40,035 nt of DNA from Sphingobacterium sp. JB170 (GCF_900163865.1 NZ_FUKU01000006.1:1-40035); one strand, 5' to 3'. Positions 1 through 8,562 are shown, counted from the stretch's first letter. The notes: generated from the letters alone by a model not told the origin. Translations and numbers: made by a program.

Positions 1-1
1 A

Positions 2-61
2 GGCGTGTTCGGGACTTACACCCTAGAGTTATTGCCCATGCTGGGCACACCAAAAGGTTAG
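2..61 (+). CDS. C-terminal end of an unidentified gene (partial)
   Basis: An open frame enters from the left edge and stops with TAG at 59-61, giving 19 residues that end LLPMLGTPKG. The stop lies inside the left arm of a strong terminator hairpin, which is how Bacteroidota genes often end, so this is probably the true 3' end of the upstream gene. Too little is visible to name the protein. A competing frame starting at base 1 stays open to 121, but it runs through the terminator and into pyrD, so I prefer this one. Confidence 0.45.
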   Translation, partial: GVFGTYTLELLPMLGTPKG

Positions 62-95
62 CCGATGAAGTATCGACTAACCTTTTGTATTTTTT
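52..95 (+). terminator. Rho-independent terminator of the upstream gene
   Basis: AAAAGGTTAG (52-61) pairs with CTAACCTTTT (77-86). After one mismatch an inner CGAT/ATCG stem follows, and a T-rich run (88-95) lies downstream. The T tract is on the + side, so it serves the gene entering from the left; pyrD converges on it from the right. Confidence 0.85.
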
Positions 96-117
96 AAATT
101 CTGACGAAAAAGATGAA

Positions 118-1152
118 TTATGATTCCAACGCTAATATACCTTTACAAATATCTCCTACAAGCGCTGGCCCTTCATATATAAAGCCTGTATACACCTGCA
201 CTAAACTTGCGCCGGCTTGAATTTTATCAATTGCATCTTCGGCCGAATGTATACCCCCAACTCCAATAATTGGAAAAGCGGCACCGGACTTTACATGCAA
301 ATATTTAATCACCTGTGTCGATCGAGCTGTTAGCGGCTTGCCACTTACACCTCCGGCTTCCGTTACTACCGATGGTTCGCTCGTTAAACCGTCCCTTGAA
401 ATCGTTGTATTGGTCGCGATTACACCCGCAATTTGGGTTTCCAATACAATTTCGATAATATCATCCAATTGCGACTTCGTCAAATCTGGCGCAATTTTGA
501 GCAGAATCGGTTTCTGTATATATTTCGTATGATTAAGCTCTTGGAGTTTGTTTAAAATCCCTTTTAAAGGCTCCTTTTCTTGTAAATCACGTAATCCAGG
601 TGTATTGGGCGAGCTCACATTAACGACAAAATAATCGACATAATCAAAAAGGACATTGAAACAGTAAATATAGTCATTTACCGCATCCGCATTCGGCGTC
701 GCTTTATTTTTTCCGATATTTCCACCTATTATAAGGTTTCCTCGATTTTTAAGTTTTTTTAACCTTCCTGCAGCGACATCTGCCCCCTGGTTATTAAAAC
801 CCATTCTATTAATCAGCCCCGAATCCCCCACTAAACGGAACATACGTGGTTTATCATTCCCAGGCTGAGGTTTCGGTGTAACCGTACCAATTTCGATAAA
901 GCCGAATCCCAAATTGGACATTTCAGCTATATATTCCGCATTCTTGTCAAATCCGGCAGCCAAACCAATAGGATTTTTGAATTTAAGTCCAAAAACTTCA
1001 CGTTCTAAACGTTCGTCATCCACCGTGTAGATGGAATTCAACAACGATTTCATTCCCCACACGTTACGAAACTTACGAAGGCCACTTGTCACTTGATGAT
1101 GAGCGGTCTCAGGATCCATCGTGAAAAATAATGGTTTGACTAGTTTATACAT
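118..1152 (-). CDS. pyrD: Dihydroorotate dehydrogenase (quinone), class 2
   Basis: Oxidises dihydroorotate to orotate with FMN and passes electrons to membrane quinone, the fourth step of pyrimidine synthesis. The FMN-barrel motifs appear in order: [29 protein letters not shown] (the class 2 catalytic serine region), [19 protein letters not shown] and IIGVGGI near the C-terminus. The amphipathic N-terminal extension ([19 protein letters not shown]) is typical of the membrane-associated class 2 enzyme. The frame is open to 1188, but I place the start at the internal ATG at 1152. That gives 344 residues, matches the family N-terminus, and lies a few bases below a TAnnTTTG box (leaderless). It is divergent from the ABC-F gene with about 50 bp between the starts. 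Confidence 0.96.
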   Translation of the reverse strand: MYKLVKPLFFTMDPETAHHQVTSGLRKFRNVWGMKSLLNSIYTVDDERLEREVFGLKFKNPIGLAAGFDKNAEYIAEMSNLGFGFIEIGTVTPKPQPGNDKPRMFRLVGDSGLINRMGFNNQGADVAAGRLKKLKNRGNLIIGGNIGKNKATPNADAVNDYIYCFNVLFDYVDYFVVNVSSPNTPGLRDLQEKEPLKGILNKLQELNHTKYIQKPILLKIAPDLTKSQLDDIIEIVLETQIAGVIATNTTISRDGLTSEPSVVTEAGGVSGKPLTARSTQVIKYLHVKSGAAFPIIGVGGIHSAEDAIDKIQAGASLVQVYTGFIYEGPALVGDICKGILALES

Positions 1153-1157
1153 ATGCG

Positions 1158-1165
1158 CAAAGGTA
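1158..1165 (-). promoter_or_regulatory. Bacteroidota -7 box for pyrD
   Basis: TACCTTTG on the minus strand matches the TAnnTTTG consensus. It ends 5 bases before the chosen pyrD ATG at 1152, implying a leaderless or nearly leaderless mRNA. No clear TTG -33 element is visible. Confidence 0.5.
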
Positions 1166-1188
1166 GCCAAAGATGAAGAAATATTCAT

Positions 1189-1196
1189 TACTTTTG
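1189..1196 (+). promoter_or_regulatory. Bacteroidota -7 box for the ABC-F gene
   Basis: TACTTTTG matches TAnnTTTG and ends 7 bases before the ATG at 1204, again implying a very short or absent leader. It lies 23 bp from the opposing pyrD box. No good -33 TTG is seen. Confidence 0.5.
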
Positions 1197-1203
1197 CATC
1201 GAA

Positions 1204-3120
1204 ATGATCTCAATAAATAACTTAACATTCGAACTAGGCTCTCGTGCATTATATGACGAGGCAAATTGGCATATAAAACCAGGTGATAAAGCCGGATTAA
1301 TTGGTGCCAATGGCGCAGGAAAATCCACTTTACTAAAACTTATTGTGGGAGACTATGCGCCAACTTCTGGGTCAATATCGATGGCTAAAGATTTGAAAAT
1401 TGGTTATCTAAACCAAGATCTACTCTCCTACCACTCCGAAAAAAACATTGTACAAGTGGCTATGGAGGCATTTGAGCGTCAAAATCAGTTACACGAGGAG
1501 ATTGAGAAGCTATTAAAAAAATTGGAGACCGATTACTCGGATGAAGTTCTAAATAAATTAAGCGATAAACAAACGGAATTTGAGGCTTTAGATGGTTACA
1601 ATATCGAGTTTCGGGCGCATGAGATTCTTGCCGGACTCGGTTTTTCTGACGAAGAACAAAAACGGCCGCTTGCAACCTTTTCCGGAGGTTGGCGGATGCG
1701 CGTGATGCTTGCCCGTATTTTACTACAAACACCAGATATTTTACTTTTGGATGAGCCGACCAATCACTTAGACCTACCGTCCATTAAGTGGTTAGAAAAC
1801 TATCTGCAATCATTCGACGGATCGATCGTTATCGTTTCCCATGACCGTTATTTCCTAGATCGAATAATCAACAAAACCGTTGAATCGCGAAAAGGAAAAT
1901 TAACAATATATGCCGGAAACTACTCCTATTATCTTGAGGAGAAATCCATGCGAGAGGAGATCCAGGGAAATCAGTTTAAGAACCAACAGGCAAAAATTAA
2001 ACAGGAAGAGAAATTAATTGAACGTTTTCGCGCAAAAGCCAGTAAAGCAAAAATGGTACAATCGCGTATCAAAGCGCTAGACAAAATGGAACGTGTCGAT
2101 AATATCGACGACGATAATCCCGTAGTAAATTTTAGTTTCAAATTCTCTAAACCTTCTGGAAGGCATGTAGTTACAATGGAACACGTATCCAAGTGCTACC
2201 CTAACCTAGAGATTTTAGATGATACAAGTGCAATAATTGAAAAAGGCGACAAAATAGCGCTCATAGGTGCTAATGGAAAAGGAAAATCTACTTTATTGCG
2301 TATTGTCGCTGATGCGGATGATGATTTCTCGGGTGCAAGTACAAAAGGACATAACGTTTCGCAAACATTTTTCGCACAGCATCAACTTGAAGCCCTACAT
2401 TTAGAGAACACTATTTTAGAAGAGCTTGTTTCATTCGCGCCGAAGCATAGCGAGACGGAGCTACGCTCGATACTCGGCTGCTTTCTCTTCACCGGCGATG
2501 ATGTATTTAAAAAAATAAAAGTTCTATCAGGAGGCGAGAAATCTCGTGTCGCCTTGGCCAAAGCGTTAACAGCAGATGCAAATTTCCTTGTATTGGATGA
2601 GCCGACGAACCACTTGGACATGGCCTCGGTGAACATTCTTATTCAAGCGCTCCAACAATATGAAGGAACGATAATTGTGGTATCGCACGACCGTTATTTC
2701 TTGGATCATGTTGCCAATAAAATTTGGTTCATTGAAGATAAAGAGATCAAATCCTATCCGGGCACCTATGAAGAATATGAGATATGGAACCAGAAACGGG
2801 TAATTAAACCGCAGGCTAAACAAGAAAAGAAAGCCGTTAAGAACGACCCGAAAAACGAAGCATCAACTGCCTCGGAAGATGTAAAGCGCATCCTACAACG
2901 TAAAAACAAAGAGCTTTCGCAGCTCGAAGAGAAAATTGGTCGGCAAGAAATTGAAGTAAAAAAACTCGAAGAACACCTCGCTGACGAATCGATCTATAGC
3001 GACTCCGTTAAGTTGCAAGAGGCGACACGCACCTACAATTCGACCAAAGCGTCATTCCTTCAACTGCAGAGGACCTGGGAATCACTTGCAGAAGAAATCA
3101 TGGAGCTCGAAGGTGACTAA
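1204..3120 (+). CDS. ABC-F family ATPase (Uup-like, C-terminal coiled coil)
   Basis: A soluble protein of 638 residues with two tandem ABC domains and no membrane segments. ABC-F proteins bind the ribosomal E site and relieve stalled translation or confer antibiotic protection. Walker A motifs are GANGAGKST (about 34-42) and GANGKGKST (about 355-363). Signatures are FSGGW (159-163) and LSGGE (441-445). Each domain also has [11 protein letters not shown] or [10 protein letters not shown] and SHDRYFLD. The charged linker at about 240-305 is the P-site tRNA-interaction arm. Residues of about 575-635 are Lys/Glu-rich and predicted coiled coil, as in Uup and related proteins. Which paralogue group it belongs to cannot be settled by eye. 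A housekeeping role is more likely than resistance, because the neighbours are housekeeping genes. Confidence 0.93.
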   Translation: MISINNLTFELGSRALYDEANWHIKPGDKAGLIGANGAGKSTLLKLIVGDYAPTSGSISMAKDLKIGYLNQDLLSYHSEKNIVQVAMEAFERQNQLHEEIEKLLKKLETDYSDEVLNKLSDKQTEFEALDGYNIEFRAHEILAGLGFSDEEQKRPLATFSGGWRMRVMLARILLQTPDILLLDEPTNHLDLPSIKWLENYLQSFDGSIVIVSHDRYFLDRIINKTVESRKGKLTIYAGNYSYYLEEKSMREEIQGNQFKNQQAKIKQEEKLIERFRAKASKAKMVQSRIKALDKMERVDNIDDDNPVVNFSFKFSKPSGRHVVTMEHVSKCYPNLEILDDTSAIIEKGDKIALIGANGKGKSTLLRIVADADDDFSGASTKGHNVSQTFFAQHQLEALHLENTILEELVSFAPKHSETELRSILGCFLFTGDDVFKKIKVLSGGEKSRVALAKALTADANFLVLDEPTNHLDMASVNILIQALQQYEGTIIVVSHDRYFLDHVANKIWFIEDKEIKSYPGTYEEYEIWNQKRVIKPQAKQEKKAVKNDPKNEASTASEDVKRILQRKNKELSQLEEKIGRQEIEVKKLEEHLADESIYSDSVKLQEATRTYNSTKASFLQLQRTWESLAEEIMELEGD

Positions 3121-3547
3121 GGTAATGTCGGTTGCGGCATAATAGCTTGCATTTGGTACGGGCGGCGAGCAACTGATCATAATTCAATATAAAGAAATTA
3201 CGATGAATTTTATTTTTTTATTGCTTTTGGGTTTGCCTGATTTCCTCTAGTATTCTCTTTGAATATGGAGCGATCAGCCCAAACACCAGTGGATCTACCT
3301 AATCAATGGTAATATCATCCTACTAGCTTCAAGCTGGATATTTATACAAGTGTTTAAATCACTTGTGATGGCGCTATTATGTTAGCAGCCGGTTTCATGG
3401 ATACAGAATTTTGGATCACTCGTCATCGTCTGTAGGATGGCGATGGTAACCTTTGGCAATAAGCCCCCCGGTTCCCCGATAACAGCAATTAACCTAGCGA
3501 CAGATTCCTTTTGTTTTACAACTGCATTAATACTATCTTTAGTATCG
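3121..3547. other. 427-bp gene-poor stretch, possibly a decayed gene
   Basis: No start-to-stop frame here resembles a known protein. Short runs in different + frames read like fragments of a membrane protein (for example around 3265-3350), separated by stops, so an eroded gene is possible. A minus-strand frame at 3382-3609 overlaps the start of the next gene and is not convincing. No strong terminator follows the ABC-F gene. Confidence 0.3.
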
Positions 3548-4651
3548 ATGAATAAACGACTTACGTCCGTATATTTCCTAATGGTCATTCTAACGTTGCA
3601 GTCTTGCAAACTAGGGCGCTTTGTATATTACAACTACGCGAACATCACGGATTATAAAATATTCCCATCTCGTACGCTAAAAGCGCCGGAAGAACCTTTT
3701 TTATTTCCGTATGCCGCAACGCCCAAGTTTCCACAATCGACCCGTTACAACAACCAAAATATCGCTTTTGAAGAGTTCATCGAACAGAAGCATTCGGTCG
3801 CATTTTTAGTCATACAAAACGACACGATACAGTACGAAAAATATTTCCAAGGATACGATGAAGAGTCCACAGTGGCCTCTTTTTCGATGGCGAAATCGTT
3901 CACCTCGATGCTCATTGGAATTGCAATTGATGAGGGCTTGATCAAATCGGTAAACGAACCGGTTACAAATTATATTCCCGAACTTCGTGCGAATGGATTC
4001 GAAGCGGTGACTATAAAACACCTGTTACAAATGACATCGGGGTTGGATTTTAATGAGGCCTACAAAAATCCATTTGGTCATGTTGCTACCTTTTATTACG
4101 GCACGAACTTACGTAAGGCAATATCAAAATTAAAGCTCGCACGATCGCCAGGCGAAAAATTCGAATATACCAGTGGTCAATCGCAGCTTCTGGGGCTGAT
4201 AGTTGAACGCGCAATTGGAGATCGATCCATTACCGATTATTTTCATGAAAAAATATGGAAATCAATCGGAATGGAATACGATGCATCGTGGAGTATAGAC
4301 AGAAAAAAGGATGGTCTGGAGAAAACATTTTGCTGCGTTAATGCGAAAGCGCGTGATTTCGCAAAATTGGGTCGCTTGTACTTACATAAAGGTAATTGGG
4401 AAGGCAAACAAATTATATCGCAAAAATGGGTCGAAGAATCAACGAAGATAGACACTGCAGACGGTAGCGCATGGAACTATCAATATCAGTGGTGGCTGCC
4501 TTCACGCGATGGCGATTTCACAGCAGACGGCTTATTGGGTCAGTATATTTACGTCAACCCGAAACGAAACTTAATCATCGTCCGTTTAGGAACAAAGACG
4601 GATGACGTGAATTGGAAAGAGTTCATCCCTGAATTTGCCAAGCATTATTAG
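3548..4651 (+). CDS. Serine hydrolase lipoprotein, class C beta-lactamase/PBP4* fold
   Basis: Beta-lactamase-related hydrolase (Pfam Beta-lactamase type). Many family members act as esterases, D-aminopeptidases or peptidases rather than resistance enzymes. The frame opens at 3437, but the ATG at 3548 gives a clean lipoprotein signal: MNKRLTSVYF, a hydrophobic core, then lipobox LQSC with Cys20. The mature protein would therefore be membrane-anchored. The catalytic pair is S113-x-x-K116 (SMAK), followed by Y207-T-S209 as the YxN/YxS motif and LLQMTSGLDF as a typical family landmark. Length is 367 residues, normal for the family. The natural substrate is unknown. It is followed by a convergent zinc-ribbon gene. 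Confidence 0.88.
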   Translation: MNKRLTSVYFLMVILTLQSCKLGRFVYYNYANITDYKIFPSRTLKAPEEPFLFPYAATPKFPQSTRYNNQNIAFEEFIEQKHSVAFLVIQNDTIQYEKYFQGYDEESTVASFSMAKSFTSMLIGIAIDEGLIKSVNEPVTNYIPELRANGFEAVTIKHLLQMTSGLDFNEAYKNPFGHVATFYYGTNLRKAISKLKLARSPGEKFEYTSGQSQLLGLIVERAIGDRSITDYFHEKIWKSIGMEYDASWSIDRKKDGLEKTFCCVNAKARDFAKLGRLYLHKGNWEGKQIISQKWVEESTKIDTADGSAWNYQYQWWLPSRDGDFTADGLLGQYIYVNPKRNLIIVRLGTKTDDVNWKEFIPEFAKHY

Positions 4652-4750
4652 GCCAAGCTCCTTCGTTACTAAAAAAAGCACCGCCTCGCCCTCTCGCCGT
4701 GCGAACCAGCCGTGTTCAAACGTCCTTCTCACCGAAGACCCTCGGACGAA

Positions 4751-5113
4751 TTAGTTCCCTTTATGACGAACAATCAAAAACGTATTTTCTTCGAGATCCA
4801 GATAACCGTATTCATATACGAAATAATAAACCTGACCTTTTACATTCACAATCTGGTTCGTGAAATAATCGAAATTTAGTCCTTTTCTTAACAAATGTTC
4901 TCGTGAAACCTTGATTGTCTTTTCTGTACCTAAAAGCTCTTCTAGTATTCGTCTGTTTTTTCGTAACGTGCTATTTACCTTTCTTATAAATATACTTGAC
5001 GTACTATTAATTCTGTTGTTATAGGAATTCCGACATGCATCGTCGCAAAACCGCTTGTCTGAGCGCCCTCGAATAGGCGCACCACAATCTAAACATACTT
5101 TTTCTTCTGCCAT
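4751..5113 (-). CDS. Small zinc-ribbon protein, function unknown
   Basis: A 120-residue protein with an N-terminal zinc knuckle C7-x2-C10 and C23-x3-C27 (CLDCG then FCDDAC), resembling DUF2116-type or transcription-factor zinc ribbons. A basic region follows (residues 28-60, many Arg/Lys/Asn), then a C-terminal part rich in aromatic residues (FDYFTNQ, YYFVYEYGYLDL). The combination suggests a nucleic-acid or ribosome-associated protein, but no specific function is known to me. It is divergent from ssb across 157 bp that contains a perfect palindrome, so the two may share regulation. Confidence is high that it is a real gene and low on role. Confidence 0.8.
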   Translation of the reverse strand: MAEEKVCLDCGAPIRGRSDKRFCDDACRNSYNNRINSTSSIFIRKVNSTLRKNRRILEELLGTEKTIKVSREHLLRKGLNFDYFTNQIVNVKGQVYYFVYEYGYLDLEENTFLIVRHKGN

Positions 5114-5227
5114 AATGATCCGTTTGTAAACGTTTAAAAACGATTATAAGCACATATAATTATTTAACACCCGACTGATCAGTTGCAGCATCTTCATCTT
5201 TGAATCGTCAAAGCAAGGTGTTTTGAT

Positions 5228-5243
5228 GTGTTAAATTTAACAC
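5228..5243. promoter_or_regulatory. Perfect 16-bp palindrome, putative operator
   Basis: GTGTTAAATTTAACAC is a perfect dyad located 28 bp upstream of the ssb start, in the gap between ssb and the divergent zinc-ribbon gene. A further TTTAACAC half-site occurs at about 5163-5170. The size and symmetry suit a dimeric repressor. The regulator is unknown and the assignment is an inference. Confidence 0.45.
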
Positions 5244-5270
5244 TAGAATTAATGATTTACAATTATTTTT

Positions 5271-5675
5271 ATGAACATGTTAGTAAATGCAGTTCAATTA
5301 ATTGGACGCTTAGGAGCAGATGTAGAAATAAACTCTACCTCGCAAGGGATTAAAGTTGCAAACGTACGGTTAGCAACTAATGAATATTCTAAAAACGGTA
5401 AAGGAGAATGGAACGAGATTACCTATTGGCATTCACTTGTATTTTGGGGAAAACAAGCCGAAAAATTGTTAAAGACTTGTAAAAAGGGTACCAAAATAAT
5501 TCTTCAAGGATCGCTCGTCTATCACGAATACAAAGATATTCAGGAGATCAATCGCCATGTTGCCGAAATTCGTGTAGCGAGTTTTATGATACTGGAAAAC
5601 CCCATTGTATTAGAACGAGGAATAATAACTTTCAATCCTAATCATGAACACGAAGAAGAAGAAGCCCCCTTCTAA
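5271..5675 (+). CDS. ssb: Single-stranded DNA-binding protein
   Basis: Coats single-stranded DNA in replication, recombination or repair and recruits partners through its tail. The 134-residue protein has the OB-fold landmarks VQLIGRLGADVE, VANVRLATNEYSKNGKGEW, and TYWHSLVFWGKQAE, then KGTKIILQGSL. It ends in an acidic tail, EHEEEEAPF, which is the usual partner-binding tip (compare DDDIPF). The linker between OB fold and tail is very short, so this may be a specialised second SSB rather than the main replicative one. The start is either Met1 at 5271 or Met3 at 5277; family alignment allows both. Confidence 0.93.
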   Translation: MNMLVNAVQLIGRLGADVEINSTSQGIKVANVRLATNEYSKNGKGEWNEITYWHSLVFWGKQAEKLLKTCKKGTKIILQGSLVYHEYKDIQEINRHVAEIRVASFMILENPIVLERGIITFNPNHEHEEEEAPF

Positions 5676-5680
5676 ACGAA

Positions 5681-5713
5681 AGCTGCCTGCAGTTTTAAAT
5701 TCTGCAGGCAGCT
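5681..5713. terminator. Hairpin between convergent ssb and alkaline phosphatase
   Basis: AGCTGCCTGCAG (5681-5692) and CTGCAGGCAGCT (5702-5713) form a perfect 12-bp stem with a 9-base A/T loop. The flanks are only mildly T-rich, slightly better on the minus side, so it probably terminates the phosphatase mRNA and perhaps both. Confidence 0.7.
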
Positions 5714-5736
5714 ATTCCAAATTCATTTACATCCAG

Positions 5737-7149
5737 TTAGTTCGTTAATTGCAATCCAGCAGCGGTCGCAATCTTCTTGGGGATATCCGTATTATCCATT
5801 TTCTGCGTAAACAGTTCAGCACCTGCACCGATAGCATATACTGGTATATATGCGGCAGAATGCCCACCAGACGCCCAGGATACTGTCGCCGCCCGACTTA
5901 AAGCTTTCAACGCCTCACTCGCGAGTTTATCATCGGTTGCATATAAACTTTTTGCAGTCTGATTCTGATGGTTGACAAATGACTTTTCATAAATATCATG
6001 AAGAACCTTGTCATCTTTCTCTGTCAATTTGATGGCAGTATATAGCCCCAAACACTCGGACAAAACACTCTTTACTTCTTCCCAACTAGGTGTTTTTCCA
6101 TCCTCACGTAAAGCAGAAATTCTACTCGATAATTCCGTGTGTGAAACATGTTGTTGCGCAAGAACTTTTGTCGCTAAACGGCTTCCACCAGTACCTACTG
6201 CGACACCACCAGTCTCATGATCCGCTGTCACGATAATCAGCGTTTCATCGGGATGTTTTTCATAAAAAGTTATGACATGTTTTACGGCTTCATTAAAATC
6301 TAGCACCTCTTCAACGGTCGTGGCCGCGTCATTGGCATGCGATGCCCAATCGATCTTCCCTCCTTCTACCATTAGAAAAAAACCGTTCTCATTGTCGGTA
6401 GATAACGACTGAATAGCGGCATCTGTAATATCTGCCAATTTCATATCGGTCTCGCTTTGGTCAATCGCATATTTGAGCGCTACATTATCTTCTCCCTTTT
6501 TATTCATCAAAATTATTTTCTCGCCCTTTTTAGCGCTTTTATATTCATCCAACCCGTATACCAACTGGTAGCCACCCCTTTCAAATTGTGGAAAAAGTGA
6601 AGGAGCCTTCTCCTTTGTGAAGGTTTGCTCGGGCCTCAAAAATCCAGAACCACCGAAAAAATCAAAATTGGATTTTATAAGATCTAAACCAATTTCGTAA
6701 TACATATTTCTATTCGCACGGTTTGCGTAAAATGAGGCAGGTGTCGCATGGTCGATACTGACGGATGTTGTAATCCCGACCTTCATACCCGCTTGTTTAG
6801 CAGCATAGGCGATACTTTTAAAGCTACGTGTCGCTGCACTATCCATCGCTATTACTCCGTTTTTCGTTTTTTGTCCAACAGCTAATGCAGTTCCTCCTGC
6901 GGCTGAATCGGTTACTCCGTTAGAAAGGGAAAATGAAGTTGCGAAAGTAGCAAATGGAAAGGTAGAGAACGCTAATGGGAATACGGTATTGCGATCTTCT
7001 TGTGCCGCTAGATAAACTTCTGTCAAGTTTACGTGATTTAGCCCCATACCATCGCCGATAAGTAGGAATACATACTTAGGCTTTTGTTGGGCAACTGCAC
7101 CAGAAACAAATAGTAAAAACAAGCATAAAATTAAATTACCTTTTTTCAT
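5737..7149 (-). CDS. Alkaline phosphatase (PhoA family), secreted
   Basis: Periplasmic or exported phosphomonoesterase that frees phosphate from organic esters. A signal peptide covers residues 1-20 (hydrophobic core LILCLFLLF, cleavage after SGAVA). The metal and catalytic motifs are all present: LLIGDGMGLNHV near the N-terminus, D81-S82-A with Ser82 as the phosphorylated nucleophile in TDSAAGGTAL, VEGGKIDWASHAND, IIVTADHETGG, and the C-terminal WASGGHSAAYIPVYAIG. The length of 470 residues is normal. It has its own promoter box upstream and no partner genes. Phosphate regulation would be expected for the family, but no Pho box was identified. Confidence 0.94.
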   Translation of the reverse strand: MKKGNLILCLFLLFVSGAVAQQKPKYVFLLIGDGMGLNHVNLTEVYLAAQEDRNTVFPLAFSTFPFATFATSFSLSNGVTDSAAGGTALAVGQKTKNGVIAMDSAATRSFKSIAYAAKQAGMKVGITTSVSIDHATPASFYANRANRNMYYEIGLDLIKSNFDFFGGSGFLRPEQTFTKEKAPSLFPQFERGGYQLVYGLDEYKSAKKGEKIILMNKKGEDNVALKYAIDQSETDMKLADITDAAIQSLSTDNENGFFLMVEGGKIDWASHANDAATTVEEVLDFNEAVKHVITFYEKHPDETLIIVTADHETGGVAVGTGGSRLATKVLAQQHVSHTELSSRISALREDGKTPSWEEVKSVLSECLGLYTAIKLTEKDDKVLHDIYEKSFVNHQNQTAKSLYATDDKLASEALKALSRAATVSWASGGHSAAYIPVYAIGAGAELFTQKMDNTDIPKKIATAAGLQLTN

Positions 7150-7245
7150 ATTAGTTGCGCAGGAGACACACTATTGGAGTTCAGTCCATGTGTGAGGAAT
7201 GCGCCCGCGTTTCGCCACTTCCTGTTATACATTAATTAATTGGTC

Positions 7246-7273
7246 CAAAGATAATTTCTTAATATGAACTCAA
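7246..7273 (-). promoter_or_regulatory. Promoter of the alkaline phosphatase gene
   Basis: On the minus strand TTG (7273-7271) is followed 17 bases later by TATCTTTG (7253-7246), matching the Bacteroidota -33/-7 pattern. The resulting leader would be about 90 nt. Confidence 0.55.
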
Positions 7274-7392
7274 CGTTAAGTCGTGGCTTAAGATAGCCAA
7301 AATTCGGCTATTAATTAAAAAATCCATCAAACCCAATTATTTCGTGGAAAACGCGTACTTGATTATAAATGCGAAAAAGCTATTTTTGTAGA

Positions 7393-7704
7393 ATGACGAA
7401 TGAGAAACAAGAGATGATTGTAAATGATTTTGAAAAATTCATGCGTTACGCGCTACAACAAAATACACCGTATACAATCGACACTTTTATTACGTTTAGC
7501 ACTTCTCTTGTCAATTTCTATACAGGTTCCAAACTGATTACCAAAGGGGAACGACAGCAAGTAGCCTTGGAGCTAACCAAACGCTTTAATGCGGGAGTCG
7601 GAAACATAATTACCACGGATGATATAATGGAAATTGCAAACTTAATAATTTCGGATCCCACATTAGATTATTCAATATTAAATCCTATATTTGGGCAATC
7701 CTAG
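7393..7704 (+). CDS. Small protein of unknown function upstream of tRNA-Ala
   Basis: 103 residues from the ATG at 7393 (an earlier ATG at 7369 would add eight residues and is less likely). The sequence is mainly helical and soluble, with no signal peptide, membrane segment or cysteine cluster; it begins MTNEKQEMIVNDFEKFMRYA and has no family motif I recognise. Its TAG (7702-7704) is one base from the start of tRNA-Ala, so the two are very probably cotranscribed and ended by the terminator after the tRNA. Reading-frame quality and length suggest a real gene. Confidence 0.65.
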   Translation: MTNEKQEMIVNDFEKFMRYALQQNTPYTIDTFITFSTSLVNFYTGSKLITKGERQQVALELTKRFNAGVGNIITTDDIMEIANLIISDPTLDYSILNPIFGQS

Positions 7705-7705
7705 C

Positions 7706-7782
7706 GGGGGATTAGCTCAGTTGGCTAGAGCGTTTGGCTGGCAGCCAAAAGGTCATCGGTTCGAATCCGATATTCTCCACCA
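7706..7782 (+). tRNA. tRNA-Ala (anticodon GGC), CCA encoded
   Basis: The full cloverleaf can be drawn. The acceptor GGGGGAT pairs with ATTCTCC (two G-U pairs), TA is at positions 8-9, and the D arm begins GCTC. The anticodon arm is TTTGG-CTGGCAG-CCAAA, giving GGC, which reads GCC alanine codons. The T arm is ATCGG-TTCGAAT-CCGAT. The discriminator is A at 7779 and the 3' CCA (7780-7782) is encoded. Confidence 0.95.
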
Positions 7783-7785
7783 CGT

Positions 7786-7816
7786 AAGGCGCTCAATGAG
7801 TGCCTTTTCTGTTTTA
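7786..7816 (+). terminator. Terminator after tRNA-Ala
   Basis: AAGGCGCTCA (7786-7795) pairs with TGAGTGCCTT (7797-7806) with one G-U pair, followed by TTTTCTGTTTT. It ends the 103-residue gene/tRNA-Ala transcript. Confidence 0.8.
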
Positions 7817-7875
7817 AAGCAGTTTAGAAGTTGACCTAGAAAAGGTAAAGGGATCTTATTGAAGGGAAACGCTTT

Positions 7876-8409
7876 TTAATTGTGCACTGTCCAAACCAGC
7901 TCATTAATGCGATAACCACACGCTTGAGCATACTTTAAATAACTTTGTTTAACCGAGTCAGGAACCGACTTTACGCGTGATAGAATCCACATATAATCAA
8001 GGTTTTCGCCAAACACAAGCGCGTAGCGATAGTCTTCATCAATTCGAACGACGTTATATCCTGAATAAAATGGGCCAAAAAAAGATACTTTTAACGCTCC
8101 CTCGTTATTGTTTCGAACAAAAACAGCTTTTGCTTGACGCTGTTTAAATTTTTCTTTCAGGATATCGTATCCTTGGTTCAACACACCAATAGTTCCGTCT
8201 TCATTGAGTGAGTAATTAGCCGTTACATTTATCAAGTTCTTCTCCCAAAAAAAATCCATCCGAGCGACTTCATACCAGTTTCCAAGAAAGCGATCCGTGT
8301 CAAAATCCTGCACGACAGAAACGTTCGACTGAATCGGCTTTAGTAAATTATATATTGTTGTACCCGCAGCGACTGCAGTCAACAAAAGCAACGATTTTTT
8401 CTTATCCAT
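7876..8409 (-). CDS. Lipocalin family protein (Blc-like)
   Basis: Bacterial lipocalins of the Blc group bind fatty acids or lysophospholipids at the envelope. The protein has the conserved GxW motif in FLGNWYEVARMDFFWEKNL near the N-terminus, then the alternating strand pattern NVTANYSLNEDG, KAVFVRNN, LKVSFFGPFYSGYNVV, YALVFGENLDYMWILSR, and the closing helix KQSYLKYAQACGY. The frame opens at 8454, but I use the ATG at 8409, which yields 177 residues. The N-terminus MDKKKSLLLLTAVAAG then resembles a signal anchor. No lipobox cysteine follows, unlike E. coli Blc, so it may be anchored or secreted rather than lipidated. Divergent from the nuclease gene. Confidence 0.88.
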   Translation of the reverse strand: MDKKKSLLLLTAVAAGTTIYNLLKPIQSNVSVVQDFDTDRFLGNWYEVARMDFFWEKNLINVTANYSLNEDGTIGVLNQGYDILKEKFKQRQAKAVFVRNNNEGALKVSFFGPFYSGYNVVRIDEDYRYALVFGENLDYMWILSRVKSVPDSVKQSYLKYAQACGYRINELVWTVHN

Positions 8410-8513
8410 TACAATCCAAACAGCGTATCCACAGAAAAGTTTTTCTGGCAACACAAAAATTAACGAAAATCGCTGGTGTAGGAACGATTATCTTTTTTAG
8501 CAAATACGTCGCC

Positions 8514-8541
8514 TTTGTATTTTAGCATTTGTGTAACTTTG
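8514..8541 (+). promoter_or_regulatory. Promoter of the S1/P1 nuclease gene
   Basis: TTTG (8514-8517) and TAACTTTG (8534-8541) are separated by 16 bases, matching the Bacteroidota -33/-7 arrangement. The ATG at 8563 follows after 21 bases. Confidence 0.6.
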
Positions 8542-8562
8542 CGATCATACTATCAAAAAGAA

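Noticed and set aside
1..121. Open frame from the left edge in frame 1, ending at 121
   Set aside because: It runs through a strong terminator hairpin and into the end of pyrD; the frame 2 end at 61 fits gene structure better.
3382..3609. 75-codon minus-strand frame
   Set aside because: Overlaps the signal peptide of the serine hydrolase on the other strand and shows no family pattern.
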